In this document: one piece after another, positions 37,048 to 45,339 of the stretch
Layout: every line of letters starts with the position of its first letter
Numbering within the stretch: the stretch's first letter is position 1
Assembly (NCBI GenBank): GCA_036704825.1
Contig: JAUBSN010000007.1
Span: 1-64,000, forward strand
Length of the DNA stretch: 64,000 nucleotides
Origin: Microcoleus sp036704825
GTDB taxonomy: Bacteria > Cyanobacteriota > Cyanobacteriia > Cyanobacteriales > Microcoleaceae
Direction: 5' to 3'
Notes under the pieces: model-generated
Seen by the model: only the letters and a program-made list of their open reading frames with translations
Database searches by the model: none
Told to the model about the DNA's origin: nothing
Made by a program: the position numbers and the translations under genes

Positions 37048-38265
37048 ATGAATTTTAGTCGGTTGATATCGGTAATTGCCATGCTTTCGATCGCAGGCTG
37101 CAATATCCAAACCCCACAAACCAACACACAGCCGACAGAAAGTCGTAGCTTGCGGGGCGGGACGCCATCGCCAATTGCAGCCCCTGATCCCGCCCAACCA
37201 AAGTCACACATCGAAGAAGCAACACTAATTGCTGTCGGCGACATCATGATGCACAGTACCCAAACGCGATCGGGCTACGACGCAAAAAAGAAAACATACA
37301 ATTTTGACAATTTCTTCGCACCAGTTAAAAGTATCCTGTCAGCAGGCGATTGGGTGATCGGAAATCTCGAAACACCTTTAGCGGGGGAAGATGCGGGCGG
37401 ATATACGGGATATCCGCTATTTAACGCACCGAGTCAATTAGCGGATGCTGCTAAAAAAGCTGGATTTAATATCTTGACAACCGCGAACAATCATGCGTTA
37501 GACCGTGGAGAAAAAGGAGTAATTAAGACGATCGCCAATCTGCGCGATCGCAAAATTGCTTCCACAGGAACAGCCAAATCAGCCGTCGAGGCTTCACGCA
37601 CTTTAATCAGCACCAAAAACAACATTTCACTAGCCATCCTAGCCTACACCTACGGCACAAACGGCATTCCCGTACCCAAAGGCAAAGATTACTTAGTTTC
37701 CCTAATCGACGAAAAAAAGATAGTCAAAGACATTGCTAAAGCCCGAAAACAAGGAGCAGATATTATCGCAATTTCCCTGCATTTTGGCAATGAATATCAG
37801 CGACAGCCAAACACCCAACAAAAACAATTAGTGGAAAACCTATTAAAAGCTGGTGCAGACATAATTCTCGGCAGCCATCCCCACGTCGTCCAACCTTACA
37901 AAATTTTTAACTTTCCCGGAAAAAATGGGAAAACCCGCAAAGCTGTAGCAATTTATTCAATGGGAAACTTCATTTCCGGTCAGAATAAAAGATATACAGA
38001 CTTAGGCGTGATTTTGCAAGTAAATATTCGCAAAACATTTCCCGAAAAAACCACAGAAATTACCCAGGTAAAAACCCATCCTACTTGGGTGCACCGCTAT
38101 ACTCAGAACAATAAAACTAACTATCGCGTTTTGCCCTTAGAAACAACGGTCAGCCAGAAAAAAGATGCACTGCTAGCAACTTCACAGTATCCTATTTTAT
38201 CAAAATATTTGCAGGATATGAACAATCATCTTAACTCTTTGAATAGTCCTAAAAAATCCCAATAA
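37048..38265 (+). CDS. CapA family lipoprotein (PGA_cap metallophosphatase-like)
   Basis: 405 residues. Lipobox MLSIAGC (Cys near residue 18) indicates a lipoprotein. CapA/PGA_cap core: LIAVGDIMMHSTQTRSGYDA, DWVIGNLETPLAGEDAGGY, FNILTTANNHALDRGEKGVI, and IIAISLHFGNEYQRQPNTQQ KQL, IILGSHPHVVQPYKIF. Related to enzymes of poly-gamma-glutamate capsule retention and to calcineurin-like phosphatases, but no capBC genes are here, so the role is open. Divergent from another phosphoesterase gene. Confidence 0.9.
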   Translation: MNFSRLISVIAMLSIAGCNIQTPQTNTQPTESRSLRGGTPSPIAAPDPAQPKSHIEEATLIAVGDIMMHSTQTRSGYDAKKKTYNFDNFFAPVKSILSAGDWVIGNLETPLAGEDAGGYTGYPLFNAPSQLADAAKKAGFNILTTANNHALDRGEKGVIKTIANLRDRKIASTGTAKSAVEASRTLISTKNNISLAILAYTYGTNGIPVPKGKDYLVSLIDEKKIVKDIAKARKQGADIIAISLHFGNEYQRQPNTQQKQLVENLLKAGADIILGSHPHVVQPYKIFNFPGKNGKTRKAVAIYSMGNFISGQNKRYTDLGVILQVNIRKTFPEKTTEITQVKTHPTWVHRYTQNNKTNYRVLPLETTVSQKKDALLATSQYPILSKYLQDMNNHLNSLNSPKKSQ

Positions 38266-38353
38266 TTTGGCATTAAAAATTGGTAACTGGGCATTAGTTA
38301 TTGGAATTGGAGTCCTAGCCGAGCGATTTGTATTCCCAGGCAGTGCCCATTGC

Positions 38354-38469
38354 GGCGTTGCTGGATACAGGTATGAATTCAAGATTTCGCAATTGCTATG
38401 GGCTCGCTTGAGCGTGAGTTTTGTAACATCAAGCGAAAAGTTGATTCATACGCCAGAATCAGCAACGCC
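38354..38469. repeat. 116-bp long inverted repeat (structured element)
   Basis: Outer arms GGCGTTGCTG (38354-38363) and CAGCAACGCC (38460-38469) pair perfectly. After a short bulge TATGAAT pairs with ATTCATA and TTTCGC with GCGAAA, so most of the element folds into one long stem with an apical GCTCGCTTGAGCG hairpin. No target duplication and no second copy in this window. It lies in the roughly 600-bp gap after the CapA gene; the 100-codon ORF across it is an artefact of the palindrome. Confidence 0.7.
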
Positions 38470-38873
38470 CGACTGTGCGATCGATGTCTGCCGATTCCCA
38501 GCTTTGCCTCTTGACCTCCAAGGAGTCCTGTACCGGGCTGTGTCTCACTTAAAAAAGGGCAGCAATTAGAGGTCTGGGTTGAGTTCTCCAAAGCCACTGT
38601 TTTCTCTACTTAAAACTCAAAAAAGTTTTCTGCACCACTAAGCTACATACCTTCGGACTCTGACGCGCGGGCGATCGACAAAATTGCTGTAGGGAAACCG
38701 CACTAGCGTTTCCTGACTGCCGTTTTCTTACCCGCAGTTTTTTTAAAGTCGCATAAATTTTCAGTAAATACCGATCTACACACTCGCCAAACCCAAAGTT
38801 AAAATATACCCAAGAAAAAATAGCTCCTCCTAGCTGTTTTTTGGGTTAGCTAAATATCAGGGAGTGCATCTAC

Positions 38874-39491
38874 GTGTCAATAAATAAAATGCTCAAAGGC
38901 AGAGCCACTACACCTGCTGCAGGTTTTACAATGATTGAGCTATTGATAATTATTTTAATCATAGGAATATTTTGTGCGATCGTCGCCCCCTCTTGGCTAA
39001 TGTTTATTAACAACCACCGTTTAAAGGTATCGCTCGATCGAGCTTATTCGGCAATGGAACTTGCCCGCAGCAACGCCAAACGCGACAAAATTTCATGGCA
39101 AGCCAGCTTCAAACAAGTAGGAGAAAACGTACAAGTAGCAGTCCATCCAGCCGACATTCCCCCCGGTCAAGTAGCAGCCAGTCAATGGAAAAACCTAGAA
39201 CCGCAAATTCAAATAGATACAGATGAAACGACACTACTTCCAGTAAATGAAAACAACGAGCAAAAAGAAAACGGCACAATCGGGCGAGTCATGTTCAACC
39301 ACAGAGGTTGTCCCGTATCTCGAAGCGACCACGACTGCACCCTGACAAGTATAAGAGCCAAAGGAACCCTAACGCTATATCATCCCAACTTAAGAAACAG
39401 CCAACGCTGCATCATCATTTCCACCCTCCTAGGGCATAAGCGCACCTCCAAAAGACAGCCCAAAGCTAAAGACGGAAGATATTGTTACTAA
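38874..39491 (+). CDS. type IV pilin-like / pseudopilin (GspH type)
   Basis: 205 residues from a GTG start; an in-frame ATG five codons on is possible. Prepilin signature AAGFTMIELLIIILIIGIFC near residue 17: cleavage after Gly with Glu at +5, followed by one hydrophobic helix. The mature part is GspH-like (SLDRAYSAMELARSNAKRDK ISW). The C-terminus is basic and Cys-containing. Secreted minor pilin or pseudopilin; no pil genes adjacent. Confidence 0.85.
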   Translation: MSINKMLKGRATTPAAGFTMIELLIIILIIGIFCAIVAPSWLMFINNHRLKVSLDRAYSAMELARSNAKRDKISWQASFKQVGENVQVAVHPADIPPGQVAASQWKNLEPQIQIDTDETTLLPVNENNEQKENGTIGRVMFNHRGCPVSRSDHDCTLTSIRAKGTLTLYHPNLRNSQRCIIISTLLGHKRTSKRQPKAKDGRYCY

Positions 39492-39605
39492 CACGGCGAT
39501 GAATTATTTTTGGGGTAGGGAAACGGCATTACCGCGTCGTCAATAGCCTGGTTGTCGATCGTTATATTCGATGTCAATTCCTAACGCAACATCTCCGATA
39601 TAATC

Positions 39606-39730
39606 CAATACGCTTGGGTTAGTGATTTAAAAACCGATCGCGCTACGGTTGGGCGAGAGTGGAACGAACCCTCCGTTTCACTCTCGCCCAACATTTTCCC
39701 TACAATTTTCCACTCCGCCCAAGCGTATTG
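39606..39730. mobile_element. MITE family C with 9-bp direct repeats
   Basis: 125-bp element with perfect 13-bp TIRs CAATACGCTTGGG / CCCAAGCGTATTG. It is flanked by direct repeats CGATATAAT at 39596-39604 and 39731-39739 (one extra C at 39605). It also holds an internal perfect 14-bp inverted repeat GTTGGGCGAGAGTG / CACTCTCGCCCAAC (39648-39661, 39679-39692). The minus-strand 83-codon ORF here is a by-product. Confidence 0.8.
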
Positions 39731-39739
39731 CGATATAAT

Positions 39740-40295
39740 AAGCTGTGTTGCATCTAGATTGCCTATGGTATTAGAGAGGGAGAGGGTCCGATGGGGATCG
39801 GGGGAGAGGATTTGACGATTGTTCGATCCCAAAAAGAAATATACAATTTAAATGCACAACAGCTTATCAAGGCATAAAGGATTGTCACCGGAATAGTTAT
39901 ATTCCTAGAAAGAAACCTAAAAAGGGGCAACTTTATCTCTTAGAAAAAAACTATAATCGAACTCTAGCCGAGAAACGAATAGGGAATTGAACACGTTAAT
40001 CGGAGTCTCAAAATTTTCTTGCATTTGGTCGAGTCGTTATCGGAATCGCCGTCGCCGTTATGGTCTGCGTTGCAATTTGTTGTCAGCAATTTACAATTAT
40101 GAGTGAGCTTCGTGGGCGATTAAATTTAAAACTCTTCATTGTAACATAGACTTTTTTTGCAAGAGGTCTAATATAAGCCCGAGATCCTTAAATCCGCCCC
40201 GACCGAGATATTTAAATTTTTAGCGCTCGGCATCTAGACAAAATTGTACCCAATTGCGGTAAAATTCTGGTGGTCAAATTTAAAAGTATTTGAAA
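39740..40295. other. intergenic, no gene supported
   Basis: AT-rich sequence with a stretch near 40023-40100 that reads FGRVVIGIAVAVMVCVAICC in one frame, resembling a decayed signal or membrane segment, but without start or adequate length. No RNA gene recognised. Confidence 0.4.
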
Positions 40296-40781
40296 ATGCC
40301 CAGCACAATCTCCGACATTCAAGTAAAAACGATCGCAGGCGAAGACAAGCAGCTAGGAGAGTACGCTGGCAAGGTACTCTTGATAGTCAATGTAGCTTCC
40401 AAATGTGGCTATACACCTCAATACAAAGGACTCGAAGAATTAAACCAGAAGTACAGCGCGGCTGGACTCCGGGTTTTAGGATTTCCCTGCAACGACTTCG
40501 GAGCTCAAGAACCCGGAAGCAATCCAGAAATCGTCAATTTCTGTACTACAAAATACGGCGTCACCTTTGAATTATTTGACAAAGTACGCGCTAAAGGTAC
40601 TCAGCAGCACCCGCTGTACGCTAAACTTACGAATGCAGTCGATCCCAAGGGTGAGGTTTCGTGGAATTTTGAGAAATTCTTAGTTAGCAAACAGGGTGAA
40701 GTGGTTGCTAGATTCCGCAGCAGTGTTGGCCCCGATTCGCCCGAACTGATTGCTGCTATCGAGCGAGAATTGGCAAAATAA
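40296..40781 (+). CDS. glutathione peroxidase family protein
   Basis: 161 residues from ATG MPSTISDIQVKTIAGEDKQL; a TTG two codons upstream is rejected. Catalytic motif NVASKCGYTPQYKGLEEL with Cys (not selenocysteine) near residue 37, GFPCNDFGAQEPGSNPEI near 67, and WNFEKFLVSKQGEVV near 126 with the conserved Trp. Thioredoxin-fold peroxidase reducing lipid or hydrogen peroxides, in cyanobacteria usually with NADPH or thioredoxin rather than glutathione. Monocistronic. Confidence 0.95.
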   Translation: MPSTISDIQVKTIAGEDKQLGEYAGKVLLIVNVASKCGYTPQYKGLEELNQKYSAAGLRVLGFPCNDFGAQEPGSNPEIVNFCTTKYGVTFELFDKVRAKGTQQHPLYAKLTNAVDPKGEVSWNFEKFLVSKQGEVVARFRSSVGPDSPELIAAIERELAK

Positions 40782-40976
40782 GAAGTTCGGCAACTAAGCA
40801 GTGTACAGGAGTTAACGGATTTAACGGATGGATGTTTAGGGAAGAGGGAAGAAATTAATAGGCTTTTTTTCAATAAGTTGAAAGCTATTTTTTTTCTGCT
40901 CTTCCCCATTGTTGGCAAGCAGTCAATCCTGAACGAGTACCGATGATTGTATTTAATTGGAGAACGGTTTAATTTA

Positions 40977-41090
40977 ATGGAAAATACATCTGGATTAGAT
41001 TTAGTCGTAGGTTTACTTGCCTTCGCAATTCTGGGAGGTGGTCTGGTCATGCTATTTGTAGGTATGGCATCGTTTCCTAAAGAAAAATAA
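40977..41090 (+). CDS. 37-residue single-helix membrane peptide
   Basis: ATG-TAA frame encoding MENTSGLDLVVGLLAFAILG followed by GGLVMLFVGMASFPKEK. One strongly hydrophobic helix with small-residue GGG, a polar N-terminus and a basic C-terminus. This is the layout of small thylakoid or photosystem-associated peptides, but it matches none I can name. GGAGAA lies 13 bases upstream. Too short for routine gene calling; supported by its composition and clean start and stop. Confidence 0.55.
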   Translation: MENTSGLDLVVGLLAFAILGGGLVMLFVGMASFPKEK

Positions 41091-41269
41091 TACTAATCGA
41101 TATGATGTGCGATCGCACGACCCGAATTAACGTCTTTGTATTGAGGGCTGAAGTCATCATAGAAATTCAAGGATTCCAGTCCTGACTCCCCACAGAAAAT
41201 GCTTATTTTACAGCAGACGATCTGAATAAATTAAACGGCTTTCAACTTTAACATTCGCAATTGACAATC

Positions 41270-41731
41270 ATGCAAACTACCGACAACAACGTCAAAATTG
41301 CCCTCGCGCCGGGGAATTTGCGCCGCGTTCACCATATCGCTTTGAACGTGCGCGATATGAAAGCTTCCTGTCACTTCTACGGTACAATTCTCGGCCTGCA
41401 CGAACTAACAGGTGCAGAAATTCCCGCAACTTTAACAGAAATGGTAGCCGCTGGTAAAGTCGCTAATTTTGTTACCCCAGACGGCACTGTTATTGACTTA
41501 TTTTGGCAGCCCGACTTAGAACCGCCAAACCCAGACCCGGAGAAAGCTTTTACCCGCGCCAACCACTTAGCCTTCGATATCGAGCCGGATTTGTTCGATC
41601 GCGCTCTGGAAGTGCTAAAGTCAAATCAAATTGCGATCGATAGCGGCCCCGTCACTCGCGCTACAGGGCGCGGGATTTACTTTTACGATCCTGATGGATT
41701 TATCATCGAAATCCGTTGCGATGCAGTTTAA
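41270..41731 (+). CDS. VOC family protein (glyoxalase/dioxygenase fold)
   Basis: 153 residues from ATG MQTTDNNVKIALAPGNLRRV; a TTG three codons upstream is rejected. Two beta-alpha-beta-beta-beta modules: VHHIALNVRDMKASCHFYGTIL (metal His near residue 22) and ANHLAFDIEPDLFDRALEVL (second His), ending GIYFYDPDGFIIEIRCDAV with the terminal metal Glu. A vicinal-oxygen-chelate metalloprotein: lyase, dioxygenase or resistance role unknown. Confidence 0.88.
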   Translation: MQTTDNNVKIALAPGNLRRVHHIALNVRDMKASCHFYGTILGLHELTGAEIPATLTEMVAAGKVANFVTPDGTVIDLFWQPDLEPPNPDPEKAFTRANHLAFDIEPDLFDRALEVLKSNQIAIDSGPVTRATGRGIYFYDPDGFIIEIRCDAV

Positions 41732-41824
41732 ACAGTCGCTATCGCGTTCTCCGCAGTCAGCGCGCACCCTACATTTACTCTTTCGATCGCGGTGCTTTGC
41801 AAACATCCTACCTTGAGAGTTGTT

Positions 41825-44410
41825 TTATTTTCCGTCTTTGCCAATAGGTTGCTTCGGCCAAGTAAATCGAAAAGTTGCTCCCTCACCTTCGGCCGATTCT
41901 AGGGAAATACTGCCTCCTTGACCTTCAACAATTTTCTTGACTAGCGACAAACCAATCCCAGTATTTTCAACTTTATCGCGAGCTTCCAAGGTCTGAAAAA
42001 TCACAAAAACTTTATCGTGATATTGAGGATCGATCCCCGGCCCGTCATCCTCTACAGAAAACTCGTAAAAATCATCTAACTCTTTAACCGATATCTTTAC
42101 ATGACCCGATTCAGCTCGGTTGTGCTTAATTGCGTTGCTAATTAAATTAGAAAAAACCTGCTGCAACAGCAATCTTTCTGTCACCAAAGTGGGCATTCCC
42201 GGTTCAAGTTTCACCTCAAATCCAGACGGCGGGGCCAACGAATCAATAATTTCTGCTAATAAATTCTCAACTTTTACCATTTCTGAAGGCACTTGAATCC
42301 GTCCGACGCGGGAATATTGCAGCAGTCCCTCAATCAAACCTTCCATGCGGTGAACTCTGCCGCGCAGCAGGTTCATTTGGTGCAGAGTATCCTCTGTCAT
42401 CGACTCGCTGAGGTCTTCTTCTATCCAACTGCTGAGATTTGCGATCGCCCTGAGCGGCGCTTTCAAATCGTGAGAAACTACATAAGCAAACTGGTCTAAT
42501 TCTTGATTCCGCTTTTTCAAAACATTCGTCGTTTGAGCCAGATTTTGCGCCGTCAACCTCAATTCTTGAGCGCGCAACCGCAGCGATTCCTCAGCTTGTT
42601 TGCGTTCCCTAATATCTTCTACCACACCCATCAGAAATTGACTGCCATCTTGTTCTCGCAGCAGTGAAACCGTTAAGTTTGCCCACACCAACTCTCCGTC
42701 TTTGCGGATGTAGCGCTTTTCCAGAGAGTAATTTTCAATTTCTGCTGCTAACAATTGGCGCAAAAGTTCTAGTTCGCTTGCCAAATCTCCCGGCCAAGTA
42801 ATCTCCTGAAATCTTTTCTCCCCCAACTCTTGGCGACTGTAGCCCAAAATTTCGCAAAATTTTTGATTGACTAACAGAAATTTGCCTTCCACAGTCTTTT
42901 GAACCATGCCGACTGCCGCCTGCTCAAAAGTAGCGCGAAACCGCTGCGCGCTTTCTGTTAAAGCTATTTCTGAGCGTTTGCGATCGCTAATATCGTTGCT
43001 GATTTCCAAAATAGCAATCGGTCGATCTAGATCGTCGCGCTGCAAAGTCCACCGGCTGGCCACCGTTATTTTTGTGCCGTCTTTCTTGGTGCGTACCAGT
43101 TCTCCTTGCCAAGCACCCTTCTCGAAAAATACTTTTTGAATTACCTCAAAAGGTTGGGTCCATTCTGTTTGTAAAAGCTCGTGAATATTTTTTCCTATAG
43201 CTTGCGACTTCCGCCATCCGTAGAGCCACTTTGCCCCCAAATTCCAATAAGAAATCGCCCCGTTCAAGTCTAGTACCGCGATCGTATCGTTCGCCAAATC
43301 CAGCATTTGCGCTTGCTTTCGCAGAGTTTCCTCAGCTTCTTTCCTTCTTCTGGCATCGCGGCAAATAGCAATAAACAAGTGTTGATTTGCCAGACGCATT
43401 TCGCTGACTGCCAACTCCATCGGAAACTTCGTGCCGTCGCTGCGAATACCAACTGTTTCTTGCTGGTACGTCTTCAGCGTAGTATCTGGATGTAACACAA
43501 AATATTCGACCGAATAATCCCCCACGCTGCTGTGCGGCTGCGGTTGAGCTATCAGCCTCCGCAGGTTCGATCCAATTATGCGATCGGCTTTCTCGTCAAA
43601 AATCTTTTCTGCTGCCCTATTAAAAGACTCAATATTTCCCCGTGCGTCCAAAGTAATAATTCCGTCAGCCGCATTGTCTACCACCGCTTGAATGCGACTT
43701 TTACTTTCTTCCAAGCCAGCTTCCCGCTTCCTCAATTCCTTCTCTAAACTATCAAATAAATACCAGGAAGATCCTGCACCCAAACAGCCGAAAAGCAAAC
43801 CAGCAACTTGCACAAAATTAGTGAAATCTATCAAATTCCGTCTTTGCATATCTAGAGTTTTCTGGTAGGCTTCGCCGGCATCAGCAAACATATTAATTTT
43901 TGCGCGCAGGTTATCCATCCTCAATTTGCCTTGAGCGAACACCTGAATTATTTCTGGCGACTGCACGCTGGTTCGCGAACTTTCGAGCTTATTCAAAGTG
44001 TTTTGCAATAAATTTATATACTGTTCGGTATTTTGTTTAATTTCTTCAAATCGCTGAGCTTGCAGTTTGTTTTCTTGAACCACAACCTTGAGTTCACCCA
44101 GCAGCGGAGGCAAACTCTTCTTGGCTTCTAAGTAGGGTGATATAAATTCGCGGCGCTTCGTCAACCCGTAACCTCGAATGCCTGTTTCCGCATCCACCAC
44201 TAGGGTTAACAAGCGGTTAGTTTCCTGAAGTATTGCCCTATTAGTATCTGCTCGCTCTCTGATCTGTAGGGTAATCTCCCGGAGCCCTGCAATTGCTATC
44301 AGCGAAGCAAACAGACAAATCACTGGGATGGCAACGATGATTGTTCCCCGCTGGCGAATTGGTCGGTCTGTCCATACACAGTGGAGGCACCGATCGAGCA
44401 AATACTTCAC
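41825..44410 (-). CDS. CHASE3-PAS sensor histidine kinase
   Basis: 861 residues. Two membrane helices (GTIIVAIPVICLFASLIAIA near 22, TNFVQVAGLLFGCLGAGSSW near 197) bracket a CHASE3 sensor (TNRLLTLVVDAETGIRGYGL TKRREF). Then three PAS domains with PAC segments (starts near 239, 363, 483), a coiled linker, HisKA FAYVVSHDLKAPLRAIANLS (phospho-His near 645) and HATPase: NAIKHN, VEDDGPGIDPQYHDKVFVIF, GIGLSLVKKIVEGQGGSI. Resembles Cph1-type kinase cores of phytochrome-like proteins. No response regulator is adjacent; orphan. Confidence 0.92.
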   Translation of the reverse strand: MKYLLDRCLHCVWTDRPIRQRGTIIVAIPVICLFASLIAIAGLREITLQIRERADTNRAILQETNRLLTLVVDAETGIRGYGLTKRREFISPYLEAKKSLPPLLGELKVVVQENKLQAQRFEEIKQNTEQYINLLQNTLNKLESSRTSVQSPEIIQVFAQGKLRMDNLRAKINMFADAGEAYQKTLDMQRRNLIDFTNFVQVAGLLFGCLGAGSSWYLFDSLEKELRKREAGLEESKSRIQAVVDNAADGIITLDARGNIESFNRAAEKIFDEKADRIIGSNLRRLIAQPQPHSSVGDYSVEYFVLHPDTTLKTYQQETVGIRSDGTKFPMELAVSEMRLANQHLFIAICRDARRRKEAEETLRKQAQMLDLANDTIAVLDLNGAISYWNLGAKWLYGWRKSQAIGKNIHELLQTEWTQPFEVIQKVFFEKGAWQGELVRTKKDGTKITVASRWTLQRDDLDRPIAILEISNDISDRKRSEIALTESAQRFRATFEQAAVGMVQKTVEGKFLLVNQKFCEILGYSRQELGEKRFQEITWPGDLASELELLRQLLAAEIENYSLEKRYIRKDGELVWANLTVSLLREQDGSQFLMGVVEDIRERKQAEESLRLRAQELRLTAQNLAQTTNVLKKRNQELDQFAYVVSHDLKAPLRAIANLSSWIEEDLSESMTEDTLHQMNLLRGRVHRMEGLIEGLLQYSRVGRIQVPSEMVKVENLLAEIIDSLAPPSGFEVKLEPGMPTLVTERLLLQQVFSNLISNAIKHNRAESGHVKISVKELDDFYEFSVEDDGPGIDPQYHDKVFVIFQTLEARDKVENTGIGLSLVKKIVEGQGGSISLESAEGEGATFRFTWPKQPIGKDGK

Positions 44411-44541
44411 GGATCTTTAAATAGAAAGTTTGCTGCCAGTATATCGCTTTTTGGCAGTTTAGGCTATGGCTCCGTTCGTTTTTTTTTATTTGGCGATCGT
44501 CGGGGACTAACCGTAGAAACTAGATTAGACCCCTGCGATAG

Positions 44542-44817
44542 CTACCTGCTGACACAAACAGCAGATTTTTTGGCACGGTGTTTAAACTGAGGCACGGAGA
44601 AAGAAAGGATTTTTTTCGAGACCGAGACAGCAGGCGAAGCAGAAAGGATCGTTTCTGCTTTACCTTCGTTTTCGCCTTCGGCTTCTGCTTTCAAACTAGA
44701 GTCTGTTTCGCCAGTGTTTGGAACACTTGTGATTACAGTAGTCCACCTGCCTGTAGCCGGATCGCGATAACAAGTAAAAGGATTTATTTTTAGCGGTTGA
44801 CAGCAAGGTTTAATCAT
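44542..44817 (-). CDS. small hypothetical protein
   Basis: 91 residues from ATG MIKPCCQPLKINPFTCYRDP, chosen because AAGGAG lies upstream at good spacing; a longer frame from 44868 is less likely. First 30 residues (three Cys, CYRDPATGRWTTVITSVP) look conserved-type; the rest is Glu/Ser/Lys-rich low complexity. No family recognised. Confidence 0.5.
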   Translation of the reverse strand: MIKPCCQPLKINPFTCYRDPATGRWTTVITSVPNTGETDSSLKAEAEGENEGKAETILSASPAVSVSKKILSFSVPQFKHRAKKSAVCVSR

Positions 44818-45339
44818 GTAGATGCACTCCTTAGATTCTGAGAAATTGTGCATTGCTTTCAGCAGCAATGCTATCTCGCCAGTAGAAGCAGTATGAAGGC
44901 AAAAGGCAGAATTGTGTTTCTGCGCCCAGAGACTTGTGAAAATTCCTGATTTCCTGTTAACTTTTGCCTTCTACTGCTTCGCGACCATAGCATTACTTTT
45001 ACCAAATTGCCTTTCTGGAAGCAACCCCCCACCGCCTTAATTAGGTTGAGGTGGGACTTGTGAATGCAGCGAGGCGCCCGATCGTCCCTGCAGGACAATC
45101 TTGGAATAATATAGGTATTCTAGGCTGAAAAAAAATGCTACTGTGTGATCGACAACAGAGGTTAATCGCGATCGGTGTCACAATTAAAAATGGCACGGGT
45201 AATTGGTAATGGGTAATTGCTAAGGGGGGAATAGGTAATGGGGGAATTATTCCATATTTTGCCATCCATTAAATCCGTTAAATCCGGTACACAATTCATC
45301 GCACAACCCCACCAGTTAAATTCCTTAAATCCCATACAT
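44818..45339. other. intergenic, no gene seen
   Basis: About 520 bp between two histidine kinase units. It contains reverse complements of the TTAACGGATTTAACGGAT repeat near 45265-45290 and of a GGTAATTGGTAATGGGTAAT run near 45190. No RNA gene recognised. Confidence 0.45.

Noticed and set aside
38267..38569. 100-codon ORF after the CapA gene
   Set aside because: It runs through a 116-bp inverted repeat and has no family features.
39581..39832. 83-codon minus-strand ORF
   Set aside because: Encoded by MITE C and its flanks.
44869..45098. 75-codon minus ORF upstream of the 91-residue gene
   Set aside because: No RBS, low-complexity tail, and no protein-like pattern.
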